Source of the DNA: Ailurus styani
Lineage: Eukaryota; Chordata; Mammalia; Carnivora; Ailuridae
Assembly: GCA_002007465.1 (NCBI GenBank)
Contig: LNAC01000103.1
Location: forward strand, 1,572,565 to 1,636,564
Direction of reading: 5' to 3'
Length of the DNA: 64,000 nt
Of this stretch, positions 22,080 to 34,375 are shown in pieces. Each line of letters starts with the position of its first letter. Position 1 is the stretch's first letter. Position numbers and translations under genes: made by a program. The notes beneath the pieces are model-generated. The model was not told the origin of the DNA. It did not search any database and saw only the letters and a list, made by a program, of their open reading frames with translations.

Positions 22080-23560
22080 ATAGGAACATTCAGGGAACAG
22101 GAATGAAAGATTATTCCTCAACAGGATAAAACATATTCCTTAAGCCTGAATCTTGATTATAGTTGAAAAGCAAGAGATACCTCTACTATACTAATTAGGA
22201 ATAAGACAAGGATGTCCATTACTTGTACAATGAACACTACTGGTAGTATTTGTCAGTGCAATTAGACAAGAAATGTAAGAGTTTTAGAATAAGAAAAGGG
22301 GTATCGCCCTGTTTTCAGATGGTGTAAAACACAATTGAAATTGAGAACCAGTCATATGTATAACCAAAGAAAGAAACAATTTGCTAAGGTAGAAGGTCAA
22401 AAAATTAACATAAATTAGGTTCACATAGACACACAAAATAACCAGTTAAAAGATAAACTTGTGGAAATAAAAACTCTATTTACAATATCCAGTGAGAAAA
22501 TAAAATCCATAGAAATAAACCTAAAATAGTTGGGCAAGATCTTTATGAGGAAGATACAAAAACACGAGAAAAGAAAGACTAAAGAGTAGACTTTCAACAT
22601 ATAGAAAGGCATCTCTAATTCTTGGTGAAGGAATTAAACATTCTAAAGATGCCATTTCTAAGTTAATTTATATACTTCATATAATTCTGATAAAAATACA
22701 AAAAATTATGTAGATTCAAAAGTTCATATTGAAATTCTTTGAAAATTATAACCGTATATATCTAGTACATAATTAAAAAGAATCTATGTGTGTGTGTGTG
22801 GGGGAGTGCCTGGGTGGCTCAGTCAATTAAGGGTCTGCCTTTGGCTCAGGTCATTGGTTGTCTCAGGGTCCTGGGATCAGCCATGCATTGGGCTCTCTGC
22901 TGGGCCAGGGAGTCTGCTTCTCCTTTCCATCTGCCCCTTACCCCTACTCATGTGCGTGTGCGTGCTCTCTTTCTCTCTCCCTCCCTCTGCTTTCTCTCTC
23001 AAGTAAATAAATAATCTTTAAAAAAGAATCTATGGGGGAAAGAATTAAAACATAAAGCATCTACATTAAAGTTGCACTGTCACATAGATAATCAAAGCTA
23101 ATTTAGGTGTAATACTGGCAAATATACATATAACTTAAAACTGAGTAGAAATAAATTGAAAATATAAAACAAATAAACAAATAGATGACGAGGCAATTCA
23201 GAAAAGGATAAGTAAAATACAGACGAAAACTGTAATGAAAACTACCCTACTAAACAATGAAAAGTTTGACTAGAAAAATAAAGGCTTATCTAGGAGAAGC
23301 TGTGGGAAAATAGGCATTCTCCTGAATTACTTCTGGTATTGTTACTTGATAAAACCTTAATAAAGGAAATTTGCCAATACATAGTACCAAATACATATGT
23401 TGAACCTGCGGTCCCACTTCTAGGAAGTTATTCTGAAAAGACACATCCAGCAGTCCATTAACTTCTGTGTAGTAGTTATTCATTGGACCATTTTTTTTTA
23501 GTTATAAAATATATAAACAACCTGTATTCCATGCATAACTAAATAAACCATGCTTCTGGC
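22080..23560 (+). mobile_element. Old L1 ORF2 and 3' region, sense, split by a CanSINE
   Basis: 'agacaaggatgtccattact', 'gtcagtgcaattagacaagaa', 'atagaaataaacctaa' and 'tcccacttctaggaagttattc' follow L1 ORF2 and 3' sequence in order. It is decayed by stops and indels. A CanSINE interrupts it at about 22,800. Confidence 0.7.
22801..23024 (+). mobile_element. CanSINE preceded by a (TG)n run inside its duplication
   Basis: The target-site copies 'aaaaagaatctatg' lie at 22,774 and after the tail at about 23,020. The 5' copy is separated from the SINE head by a (TG)n run of about 13 nt. The head reads GGGAGTGCCTGGGTGGCTCAGT. Confidence 0.95.
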
Positions 23561-23604
23561 AGACAATAAAGTCCATTGTAATTATAAAAAACATTGACAT
23601 CTCA

Positions 23605-24165
23605 GCTCTTTCCACAGTTTGGCTATTGTGGACTCAGAGAAAGACAATTATCATATGTTTTCATTCATGTGTGGAATATAAGAAACAGGGCGGAGCACTG
23701 TAGGAGAAGGAAGGGAAAACAGAATGGGAAGTCTTCAGAGAGGGAGAAAAGCCATGAGAGACTCTTAACTACAGGTAACAAACTGAGGGTTGCTGGAGGC
23801 GGTAGGTGGGGAAATGGGGTAATTGGGTGATGGGCATTAAGGAGGGCATGTGATCTGATGAGCACTGGGTTGTTTTTTTTTTTTTAAGATTTTATTTATT
23901 TATTTGACACAGAGCGAGAGAGAGATTACAAGTAGGCAGAGAGGCAGGCAGAGAGAGAGGAGGAAGCAGGCTCCCCGCCCAGCAGGGAGCCCGATGCGGG
24001 CCTAGATCCCAGGACCCTGAGATCATGACCTGAGCCGAAAGCAGAGGCTTTAAACCACTAAGCCACCCAGGCGCCCAGCACTGGGTGTTTTATGAAACTG
24101 ATGAATTATTGAACACTACGTCTGAAACTAATGATGTACTATAAGTTGACTAATTGAATTAAAAA
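23605..24165 (+). mobile_element. Carnivore L1 3' end, sense, split by a CanSINE
   Basis: 'ttttcattcatgtgtggaatataag', 'gagactcttaactacagg', 'gggtgatgggcattaaggagggca' and, after the SINE, 'gaacactacgtctgaaactaatgatgtactata...' form the 3' UTR of the L1 lineage active in carnivores. It ends in an A-rich tail at about 24,165. It is 5'-truncated. Confidence 0.9.
23871..24076 (-). mobile_element. CanSINE nested in the carnivore L1
   Basis: It is flanked by 'agcactgggt' on both sides and disrupts the L1 3' UTR, so it postdates that L1. Confidence 0.97.
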
Positions 24166-24423
24166 AAAATTGACAACAATCTCTGTTAACTGACTTTAAG
24201 TTATATCCAGAATGTATTGCTAATTGAAAATAGTAAGTGCAAAAATGTATGTATAGCAGGGTACAGTTTGTATTAGAAAAATAAAATAAGAACATATGAC
24301 TATATCTTCTTATTTTTTCCCTAAAGGTAACACAAAAAGAATAATGCAGAAAAAAATGAGAATGAGTACCTACGTAGGGGTAGATGGGCATATTAGGTTA
24401 TTAATGTTAATATTTTGGTTTTC

Positions 24424-24628
24424 TTTTTTTTTTTTTTTTAAGATTTTATTTATATATTGGACAGAGAGAAACACAGTGAGAGAGGGACACACAAGCAGGG
24501 GGAGTGAGAGAGGGAGAAGCAAGCTTCCCGCCAAGCAGGGAGCCCAATGCGGGGCTCGATCCCAGGACCCTGGGATCATGACCTGAGCCGAAGGCAGACG
24601 CTTCAGGACTGAGCCACCCAGGCGCCCC
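24424..24628 (-). mobile_element. CanSINE
   Basis: Complete on the minus strand with a GGGGCGCCTGGGTGGCTCAGT head and a poly(A) tail read as T13 at the left. Confidence 0.96.
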
Positions 24629-25598
24629 TTATTTTTTTTTTTTTTAATGACTTTTACTTCTTTATAGTTAGGCTGAATCTACTAAAAGAAATAGAACAGG
24701 GCTATAGAAGAAATTGAGGGTTCAAGTAGCATTACATGACTGAACCTTGTATAATTTTGAAGTAGGACACTGACATATCCGGGTTCAAAAAAATGAAAGA
24801 GAAAGGTTTCATCTAATAGCACATATAATGACTCTTGATTCAAAATTAATGGTTTGGTGCATTGTGATTCTCCCTGCCACAGTTAAATGCTATATTGTTG
24901 TTATGTTCAACAAGTTTTCAGAAACACCTTGAACACTTCCTGACTGATGAAATACGTACTTAAAGAGCTCTATTTTGAGATATTGATAATCATAGGAAAA
25001 AGAGAAAAGGTTAAAATTTATCAGTGAGAAATATAAAAATTATGTAATTGTAAACTGCTGTAATTAAAAACATTGAATTATAACTGTTACTTTGCATATT
25101 AACACATCTCAGAAAACATTCACCAGAAGATGAACAGCAGGAATGTGAGTCTCATCTCAAGAAATTGAACTTTTGTTATTTCTCCAAATGGTACAAAATA
25201 ACTACTTATTTTATGAGTCCTAATGAAATGCTATAAAAAGAAATTAACTTCATAAAGTCAAGTTCTTAATTAGAGAAATGCACAAATGTATTATGAGTTC
25301 CAGTAGGCAGTATTATTAATATAAAAGTTGCCTATGTAGCTTTTTCCTTCATAAAGACAGAATGAGCAGTTTCTCTTTTGAGGACTTGAAATGATTACTT
25401 CAAATCTCCATTTTTCCCCCCCTCAAACAAATGGGATTAAGAAGATTAACGTATAATTAGCACTGCCAGAATACCAGTTATACACATATTCTGGATTTTA
25501 CATACTCATTTTCACCTTTCCTAGTACTTCCCATCATTGTATTTCATTTTGTTTCTGTTAAATAGAATTAAAGTGGTAATACAAATTTGAAAATTGAT
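24629..25598. other. AT-rich sequence, nothing recognised
   Basis: No supported feature. Confidence 0.5.
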
Positions 25599-25610
25599 TG
25601 AAACTTTTTA

Positions 25611-25838
25611 TTTATTTTATTTATTTTTTAACAGATTTTATTTATTTGACACACAGAGAGAGACAGTGAGAGAGGGAACTCAAGCAGGGAGTGGGAGAGG
25701 GAGAAGCAGGCTTTCCACTGAGCAGGGAGCTCGTGCGGGGCTTGATGCAGGGTTTGATGCTAGGTTCAATCCCAGGACCCTGGGATTATGACCTGAGCCA
25801 AAGGCAGGCGCTTAATGACTAAGCCACCCAGGTGCCAC
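25611..25838 (-). mobile_element. CanSINE with an internal duplication
   Basis: It is flanked by 'tgaWtgaaacttttta' (one mismatch, 16 nt). Between 25,738 and 25,775 it carries extra repeats of a 'gcttgatgcagg'/'gtttgatgctagg' unit, lengthening it compared with other copies. Confidence 0.95.
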
Positions 25839-26016
25839 TGAATGAAACTTTTTAGTGTAAATAGCTGGTCTAGTTGCTTTAGCTTTAGTAACATCATATT
25901 TTTTAATGTAGATTGCGTTAGGGTTTATACTATTCATGTATTTGATTTATCCCTCCTCATCAAGGTGTTTAGAGCATCACCCTAAAAATATTTAAGCTGA
26001 AAACAACAACAACAAT

Positions 26017-26019
<3 letters not shown>

Positions 26020-26068
<49 letters not shown>
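26020..26068 (+). repeat. A49 homopolymer with preceding (AAC)n
   Basis: An uninterrupted run of 49 A, preceded by four AAC-like units. No SINE or L1 body can be read immediately upstream. Confidence 0.95.
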
Positions 26069-26070
<2 letters not shown>

Positions 26071-29000
26071 AGGAAGTACTTTTAAATCTGGTCATTTATG
26101 TCAGTAGCTTCTATTTTATTTACATTTCCATATGATACTCTGATTAAATAATTTAAAATATTATCTCCTCATCTATTTTTAAAAATACTTTTTTATACCT
26201 CTCAATGACTTCTTGTATTTTATTTTTATTCTTTTGTCATGTGGGCTTAATAAAAATTCAAAAAATATTGGAGATATATCATTATTTTAAGAAAGCTATC
26301 TTAAAAACAAATTGTGTAAGTATAATGACTAAAATTGTGATATTTGGTCATACAGAAGTAAGAAACTAAAGGTTATCTCTAACAAAGAAATGAAAATATG
26401 CCAAGTAATTCAACAGACCCAGACAGTAGACACAGAGCCAAGCGAAAAGTTAACAGCAAATCATCTATCAACCAGAGCAATGCTGCACTTATGAAGTGTC
26501 CTAAAAAAATCCCCTTCTTTGGCTGACTACTGCTTTCTTCCTGAGCGTATTTGTTTTCTAAACTCAGAGCATCAGGAATTTTGCTATTTGAAATGATATC
26601 ACTAAGGTATAATTCCATTCTTAGCTGGAGGATCTAAGTCACTTTGACACAGAGAAGCACTTCAATTTATAACCCAGGTGCAAAGTTTCAGATAAAAGTT
26701 TTCTGGAGATGCCTTCCCATATTTTTCCTTAACTTTGTAGTTTCCCAAGAAAAAAGATCTTGAGTTCACTTTGCAATCCAAGCCAGATGGTGACTTTACA
26801 CACAGGCTTGCTTTGCTGTGAGTTTGCTTTATTTAAATTTTATCTAAACTTCACTGTTACCTAAAAACCAGTCATAATTATATTTTCTCCAAGTTTTTGT
26901 GAGGTACCCCTTGGTTCCTCTGGATTGAAATCTCCCTCTTTGAAATGGGTCAATACACTTTACATTTTTAGGCCAAAAGTTCGTTCTTGATATACTTAGA
27001 CTAATTGGGCTACGGCAGAAGTAAGGTATTATTAATAAAAATAGATGGGAAAAAGACCTTTTGGTAGCTTCCGGTGTGAAAAACTTTAAGTGAATGACAT
27101 AAAGAGAAGAGAGAGAAAGACAAATGATGCATAATACTAGTAATTTAAAACTTTGAAATATTTCAGTAAATGAGAATGTATTTTGGGCCATGAATAGAAT
27201 GGCAATTATAATATAGACCAAGAAGTATGAAGTGATATGAATTAGAAATGAGGACATAGGATAACCTAATATAAAATTTTAGAATCTGTCAAACTTCTAA
27301 AAAACAAGTTAATATATTCTGACTAATATCCCCTGTGTTTATATAAATAAAGAGTAGTACATTACTATTTGTATATATCCTATAAATTATATCGCTGTGT
27401 GTATATCTTTGTGTATCAAGCTTGTTGTCTTTTATTTTATATAACATTATATATATTTTAGAACTGAAAGATTAGTAAATGAAGCTTCCCAAATTATGTT
27501 TTTGTTAGTAGTTTCAAAAATACTCCTAATTTTATATGTTCATCTGGCAAAATACAGGCAATGTAAAAATAATATTGCCCCCAAAATGGGCAACTTGAAA
27601 GCGATGGCAATTGTAGATCTCTTGCACTCACTCTCCTCTAAATCAGTAATTGATAGTATTTGATGGTTGCTTTTTAATAAAACATGCTGTATGCCTTGTG
27701 TGTTTCATAATTCCAGTAACTGAATGTGCCCAGGAGTGACGATTGACATATCTTGAATGACACTGTGGAATCAAACTGTATATGATGTTCAGAGAGCTGT
27801 GTTGGTAAATGTGGGAGTCTATACAGGTTATATTGAGGACTTGGAGTGAAGATGCATGCTGATTTCAGCGATCAGCTTAAAAGAGAAGCTGATTGCAGCT
27901 TAATAGAGAAGAAGGAGCATGTAATGAGTTGAGAAAGATAAATAACTGAAGGGAGTTTAAAGTTAATCAGAATAAAAATGCAGAGGGAGAGAGCACAAAG
28001 CCTAGAACACTTAGATTTATTCCCACTTTGAAACCATGGTTTCTTATTTGGTATTGTGGAAACTCAATCTTTTTTTTTTAGAGTACTCCAGGGGATCTTA
28101 TATACTGTCCCAGGTTGGCAGTTGGGCAGGAAAATTTTCAGGAGATATGTATGTGTTGTTTTGGATACTGAGAATTGCAACATGTATTGGAAGATTTAAA
28201 TTATACTTTAAAATGTACTTTCTTTGTATTTATGTACTTTGAGTGGTTTTATTTAAAAATTCAGACATTAATACATACATTAAAGAAACAAAAGAGCTTC
28301 TCTAAGTGGAGAGAAAAACTTAAAGCTGTGGGCACAAAACTTTACAGGAGTCAAAGTGTAATAACTGTAAGCTATATTGAAAAGTGCCTTTGCCCAGTGG
28401 TATCATTGTTTTAATGAGGGCCTTTAGTTTTTATATAAAGTAAGAGAAACATCAGAAATCAGAGTTTTGAGTGAAGGAGAGACCTTGTCTGCATTTATAT
28501 ATTAGGTGAGCTTTAATTGCTGTGATGAGAATGACCTTCGTAGAAGCAAGAGTAGTAAATGAGTGAGGAATTGCTTCTGGCTTGGACCAGAGAGGCAGCA
28601 ACATATGAGCTGGTAGCATTCTGAGTACAGTTTGGAAATAGAGACAGCAAGACTTCAGGTAGATTGTATCCAATCGAGAGAGACAGAGTTCATGGATGCT
28701 AATGACTTCCAAATGTGTATTTCCATACAAGACATTTTCCCTGAACTTAGACTCACATTTTGTACTATATGCTCAAGAAAAAACATGATTTGAAAAATGA
28801 AAATGTTGATGGATAAAAGTGCAAAGGTAAGGAAACGTTTTAGAAAATAAATATCAAACATTATTGGTTCAATTTGTGGAGGAGAGGAGGAAGAAATGAA
28901 AATTATGTTCTTTACTATTTGAATATTTTAAAAGTTTTTATTGCATTATTAAAATAAAGAATAGAACGCTGCTAGTATCTTTATGCAGAGAGCATCACTG

Positions 29001-29654
29001 TGAAAATTTTATTCTGTTACTTAGGGTGTCTAGATATTTATATCATGTTACCGATATAGGTATTAAAGTCTATTTTCAACTATGTTAAGCATTTATAAAG
29101 CAAATCTTTATAAACATTCTTTGCTTTTCAATAATCTACTTTATAGAAGTATTTTAATTGGATTAATTTTGCTGTAAATAGGTAATATTTATCAAAAATG
29201 AAGTGATTTTCATTCTAGCAAAATTGTATATGCATTTATCATTTTTATTTACTTCCTTATAGCCTTTGAGACAAATAAATGATGCAAATATTTCAAAGAG
29301 TTTCAACAACCGATACCATGCCATAACCTCCCCTTTAAGAGAATATTTGCTTATTTGTTGTAATTATAATTTTACCCCAGCAAAGCAAAAATGAGTTTTC
29401 TCTTGTTTGTGATAAGGAATGGATTAGAATGTAGAGCAATATAGCAAGACACTGATGTAATTCTCTGAAGAGATCATTGATTTAGCTTGTCTATTTGGGT
29501 TAAATGTAATTAGAGGTTTCAAGAAACCCTTAATTTGGAGGTCCTAGGAAGTGGGAAACTGTGTCTACACTATTTTTTATATGTTTCTATATGTTTCAGA
29601 TGAGAAAATATCCAACCAGAATTTTCCAGAAGGTCATATTATAATACACATTCT
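26069..29654. other. Long stretch without recognised repeats
   Basis: This is the longest stretch in the window where I recognise no repeat family. The 137-codon minus frame at 26,844-27,257 is hydrophobic and AT-driven. It has no recognised domain and I treat it as chance. Short direct repetitions around 'gctgatt(t/g)cagc' occur at 27,858-27,900. Confidence 0.5.
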
Positions 29655-29770
29655 ATGCATGTATATATACACACATGTATACATATGTATGTGAATACAT
29701 ATGCATATATGTACGCACATACATGTAGAATACATACATATATATACATATATAGTGTGTATATAACACA
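29655..29770. repeat. Alternating purine-pyrimidine (ATAC/ATGT)n microsatellite
   Basis: A run of about 115 bp of imperfect 'acatatgtat' and 'tatacacac' type units, partly self-complementary. Confidence 0.9.
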
Positions 29771-29865
29771 TAACACAGTGGAGTATATTGAGTGCCTTAG
29801 ACATACGTGCTTACATAGTCTGATAGTGTCTTTTCATACTCTGATTGAATACATTAAATAACTGT

Positions 29866-30315
29866 ATTAATTAGGTTTCTCCAAAGAATCAGAATTAATA
29901 GGATGGACATATACAGTTGGTTCTTGGTTCATGCAATTAAAAAGGCTGAGAATTCCTGTGATCTGCCATCTGCAAGCCGAAGACCCAGGACAGATAGTGG
30001 TGTAATTCCAGTCTGAATCCAAAGGCCTGAGACCCAGGGGAACTGATGGTGTAAATCCCATGGTAGGCCAGAAGAAGACCTATGTTCTGGTTCAAGCAGG
30101 AAGGCAGAAAGACAAAAGGGTGAATTCTTCTTTTCTTTATTTTTTGTTCTCTTCAGGCCCTCAAGGACTGGATGATGCCCACTCACACTGAGGAGTGCAA
30201 TCTACTTTATTTAGTTCACCAAAATGCTAATCTCAATGGAAACAACTTCATAGACCCAGAAATAATGTTTAACCTGGACACCCTGTGGCTCAGACATATT
30301 GACACATAGTATTAG
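29866..30315 (-). mobile_element. Old LTR-type repeat, antisense
   Basis: 'attaattaggtttctccaaagaatcagaa' (start) to 'cctggacaccctgtggctcag...attgacacatagtattagtcatcaca' (end) follows a common mammalian repeat. In reverse it begins TGTGATGACTAATAC, as an LTR beginning in TG would. The subfamily is not named. Confidence 0.65.
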
Positions 30316-31309
30316 TCATCACATAGCCATATATGCGTTTTCTGTGTAGTTGAGAGTAAAGCAGACTTGTTTAGAAGGCAAGTGATCTGAAGTTGTCTTT
30401 TGGTGAGATCAACTGGATCATTTTTATGGACTAAAACAAACTACTGGAGACCAGATAAAAATGGAGGTGTTTCAGGATAGGCCAGAATAGAAGGGATGAA
30501 GTAAGTATAGTGAAATATTGATTAGAGTAGAATGAAACAATATAAATCCTATAGAAATGCCAGCTTAGAATTTATGAGATTTAGATGTTCTTTCCAGTGC
30601 TATTATATACATGGATCGCTGGACTCACTATAAACTGAAGGAGAAGTGGGGAGAGAATACTAATGTGACAAGGTTTTCCTTGAATTAAGTGGAAAAAGGA
30701 AAACCTAAAACAGCTAATTTAATTAACTTTAAATGGTGCAAAAAGCCCATGGGGAGAAGTGGTGTCTTAAAGTAGAAATTGGTTGTCATTGAAAATAGTG
30801 TGTTTGTGTGTTTGTGTGTGCGTGTGTGTGTATGTGTGTGTGTATGTCTGCATACAGATATATAGGTAGATATTTCACATCAGAGTATATGACCAGTAAA
30901 GTTTTATTAAACATGTTTACACATATATTCTCTGAATCCTTTGGTGACTACTTTTTATATTAAGCTCTTAAATCTAGCTAGTTTACATGTTATTAGATAT
31001 AATCTATGGACCTAAATTATTTTTTTTGCATTTATCTTCTTACTGGTGAATAAGAAACAGCCTCCTTAAGAAACTGATGATCTCTAAGACCTAAAGAAAG
31101 ATTAAAAATCGATTAGGTGAAGAAGGAGGGAAAGGTGTTTTTAAGCAGTGTGCTCTGTGACAAGAAGAATGATGGGATTAAAAAACAGAAAAAAAAGTCA
31201 ATATGAGGCAACTGCTTTCTCTTTATGACATGGATATAACTAGGACATGTATCACAAAAGGCTTTGTGCCCATTGTGAGTGGAAATGACAGTCAGCTAAG
31301 TCTAAGGCT
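30316..31309. other. AT-rich sequence with a (GT)n at 30,797-30,851
   Basis: Apart from the GT microsatellite ('gtgtttgtgtgtttgtgtg' and following) nothing is recognised. Confidence 0.6.
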
Positions 31310-31460
31310 AATTTGAGTATAGTTGACACACAATATTACATTTGTTTCAGCTGTATAACATAGTGATTCAACATCTCTGTACCCTATGTGATGCTCACCA
31401 AGAGTGTAGCTACCTTCTGTCACCATACAGTACAATATTTGATTTACAGAAAAATTGTGG
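31310..31460 (-). mobile_element. L1 fragment, antisense
   Basis: 'agttgacacacaatattaca', 'acatagtgattcaacatctctg' and 'agtgtagctaccttctgtcaccatac' match reverse-complement L1 3' UTR wording. Confidence 0.75.
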
Positions 31461-31569
31461 TAGTGCAGAGATTACTCATAAACCCCACACTCAGCTGCTG
31501 TTTATTTGTCACAATGAATGTACCCATATCCATACATTCTTTATTTATATTTTCTTAGTTTTAAACTGA

Positions 31570-32085
31570 TGTCCTTTTTATGTTGCAGAATCTTATTAAG
31601 AATACCACATATCTAATTCTAAATTATGTCTCCTTAGACTCCACAAGGTGACAGCTTCACAAATTTTTCTTTTTCTGATGACCTTAAGGGTCCCATTTGG
31701 TTGAATCAATGTTCCTCTGCTGAGATTTCACTGATGTTTTTCTCATGGTTATATTGTGGTTGTGGGGTTTTGGGAGGAAGACCACAGAGGTAAAGTATCA
31801 TTCTTAACACTTCATAATATGAGTACATACTGTCAACATGACTGTATCACTGTTGATGTTAACCCTCATCACTTGTCTGCAGTAGTGTTTGCCAAGTTTC
31901 CCTAATGTAAAGTTCCATACTGTGGCTTTTGTAAAAGTGCCCTTTTTCAGGTCACAGTTATGCTCCAACTTTTCAAAGAAGGAATATCTACAGAAATTAA
32001 TCAGAATTATTTTGTACAAGATAATCATCCACAGTCCCCTTTGTATTTATTTTCTCTTCATTTATTAATGTCAGTGTGGAAAAAT
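31570..32085 (-). mobile_element. Old L1M-type 3' region, antisense
   Basis: 'gttttgggaggaagaccacagaggtaaagt', 'catgactgtatcactgttgatgtt' and 'gttatgctccaacttttcaaa' follow an old L1 3' UTR in reverse. Confidence 0.7.
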
Positions 32086-32560
32086 TGCATTCATTTCCTA
32101 GAACTGCTGTAACAAATTCCCACAGACTTGGCATTTTAAAATAACAGACACGTATTCTTTCAAGGTTCCAAGGCCACAAGTTTGAAACCAAAGTGTGGGT
32201 AGGCCCACAGTAGCTCTGAAGCCTTTAGGGAAGACTCCTTCCTTCCTTCTTCCACCTTTGGTGGCTCCTGACATACCTTGGTGCTTCTAGGCATGTAGTT
32301 GTATCATTCCGGTCTCTGCTTCCATCTTTATATCACTTCCTTCTCTGTCTCTATGTGTCTCTTCATAATCTTTTTTTTTCTTATAAGGACACCAGCCATT
32401 GGAACTAGGACCCATCCTAAATCCAGGATGATTTCATCTTGAGATCTTAACTACTTAACATCTGTGAGACTTTATTTTCAAATAAGGTTGCATTTACAGG
32501 TACTGGTGTTTAGAACTTGAACATACCTTTTATAGGACACAATTCAATTCATGACACTCA
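32086..32560 (-). mobile_element. MaLR-type LTR, antisense
   Basis: The order 'gaactgctgtaacaaattcccac', 'tccttccttcttcc', 'cttataaggacaccagccattgg' and 'ttttcaaataaggttgca' is the reverse of the MaLR LTR landmarks. It abuts the old L1. Confidence 0.75.
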
Positions 32561-33199
32561 TAGATATGTATTTTGTAATTGGGTTATAATCTAATGCTAA
32601 TTCATTTATTCTTTGACACAAATTGTTCCAGTTTTGGAAATTGAGAGCTCTTTCAGTTGATTCCTATGTCACTTTGTCCTACTCTCACTAGTATGGGGCT
32701 TTTTTTCAGCAGTATCTGAAATTTATTTGGTAGTATAAGATTGTTCAGGCTCATCCTGTATATTTCTCCTCCCAGTCCTAGAACCAGCCGTTTCTCCAAG
32801 AATTCCTGGTTTATTTACTGGAGAATGTTTTTGGGAATCAAGTGAGCAGTGTGCTCACAGCTACGGGGGTATTGTTGCTTCTGGGTCCATTCTGCTAAGA
32901 ATGCAAGGAATTATAGGTATGTGTACTAACCTCTGTATACACACTTAACTAATTATTTCTGTATCTAAACATCTGTGTATATATTATACTGAACATGAGT
33001 TTATACTAATGTCTCCAAATCTGTTGTATTACCCTATGGATCATTCTAGCCTTCTCGCCTTGCTTACCTTTAACATCCCACTTCAACAGTGAAAAACCTG
33101 GCTCCCACCATCTGCCATCAAGTTACTTAATTTTTCAGCCTAGTATATGTGTATTGTGGTTTCAGAATTCTTAACCTATACCCAGTTTTAAGTATTTTT
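32561..33199. other. Nothing recognised
   Basis: No supported feature in this stretch. Confidence 0.5.
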
Positions 33200-33214
33200 A
33201 AAATCTCATCATTA

Positions 33215-33412
33215 GGGCGCCTGGGTGGCTCAGTGGGTTAAAGCCTCTGCTTTCGGCTCAGGTCATGATCTCAGGATCCTGGGATCGAGGCCCGCATCAG
33301 GCTCTCTGCTCAGCAGGGAGCCTGCTTCCCCCCCTCTCTCTGCCTGCCTCTCTGCCTCCTTGTGATCTCTCTCCCTCTGTAAAATAAATAAATAAAATCT
33401 TTAAAAAAAAAA
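33215..33412 (+). mobile_element. CanSINE, first of a close same-strand pair
   Basis: Complete, flanked by 'aaaatctcatcatta' on both sides. The head is GGGCGCCTGGGTGGCTCAG. Confidence 0.97.
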
Positions 33413-33444
33413 TAAAATCTCATCATTAAGAAGACAGGCTTCTA

Positions 33445-33640
33445 GGGGCACCCGCGTGGCTCACTGGGTTAAAGCCTCTGCCTTCAGCTCAGGTCATGAT
33501 CTCAGGGTCCTGGGATCGAGCCCCACATCGGGCTCCCAGCTCAGCAGGGAGCCTGCTTCCTCCTCTCTCTCTGCCTGCCTCTCCGCCTGCTTGCGATCTC
33601 TCTCTGTCAGATAAATAAATAAAAATCTTAAAAAAAAAAA
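33445..33640 (+). mobile_element. CanSINE, second of a close same-strand pair
   Basis: Complete, flanked by 'aggcttcta' on both sides. It begins about 32 bp after the previous copy. Separate duplications show two independent insertions rather than a tandem duplication. Confidence 0.97.
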
Positions 33641-33738
33641 GGCTTCTAGAGAGTTTCTTCATCTGAAAGGTGTGAATATACCAAGTAAACAATTAGCAGT
33701 GCCATTAAAATTTGGTAAGATTACACCCATGTTATTTT

Positions 33739-33764
33739 TATCACCACCACCACCATCACCACCA
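33739..33764. repeat. (CAC)n short microsatellite
   Basis: 'atcaccaccaccaccatcac' and following CAC units. Confidence 0.9.
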
Positions 33765-34175
33765 GTGACTAAAACAGAACTTTGATGTTCAAGGCAAAAT
33801 TACTCCATACCTGGGTTCCATGTTAGTATCATTCAGTCAAGTGAAGATTCAGAGCCTCATTAATTCATGGCAAGTAAACTACTTAAAACATTACCATCAA
33901 TATTCAGAGCCTTGCTGATTTCTGGCATAAGGTTAATAACATTTTATTGTCATACCAATTTTACCAGTTTCCACCATGTACCATAAATCTTTACCAATAA
34001 GCCTCAGTACCTGCATACTAATACCTATGTATCTCTGTATATCCCTTCTTATCTAAACACCTGCATCTCTTGAACTTCTAATATACTTGTTTTAGGCCCT
34101 CTAAAACTCACATATTATCAGAGCGATAATGTCCAATATCCCTAACAGGTTGTATAAGGGTTTCTTATTCTTTTT

Positions 34176-34375
34176 CCTTTTTTTTAAAAAAAGATTTTAT
34201 TTATTTGACACAGAGAGAGAGATCATAAGTAGGCAGAGAGACAGGCAGAGAGAGAGAGGGAAGCAGGCTCCCTGCTGAGCAGAGAGCCCGATGTGGGGCT
34301 CAATCCCGGGACCCTGAGATCATGACCTGAGCCGAAGGCAGAGGCTTTAACCCACTGAGCCACCCAGGAGCCCCG
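34176..34375 (-). mobile_element. CanSINE
   Basis: Complete minus-strand copy with GGGGCTCCTGGGTGGCTCAG. It is flanked by 'gggtttcttWttct' (one mismatch). Confidence 0.96.
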
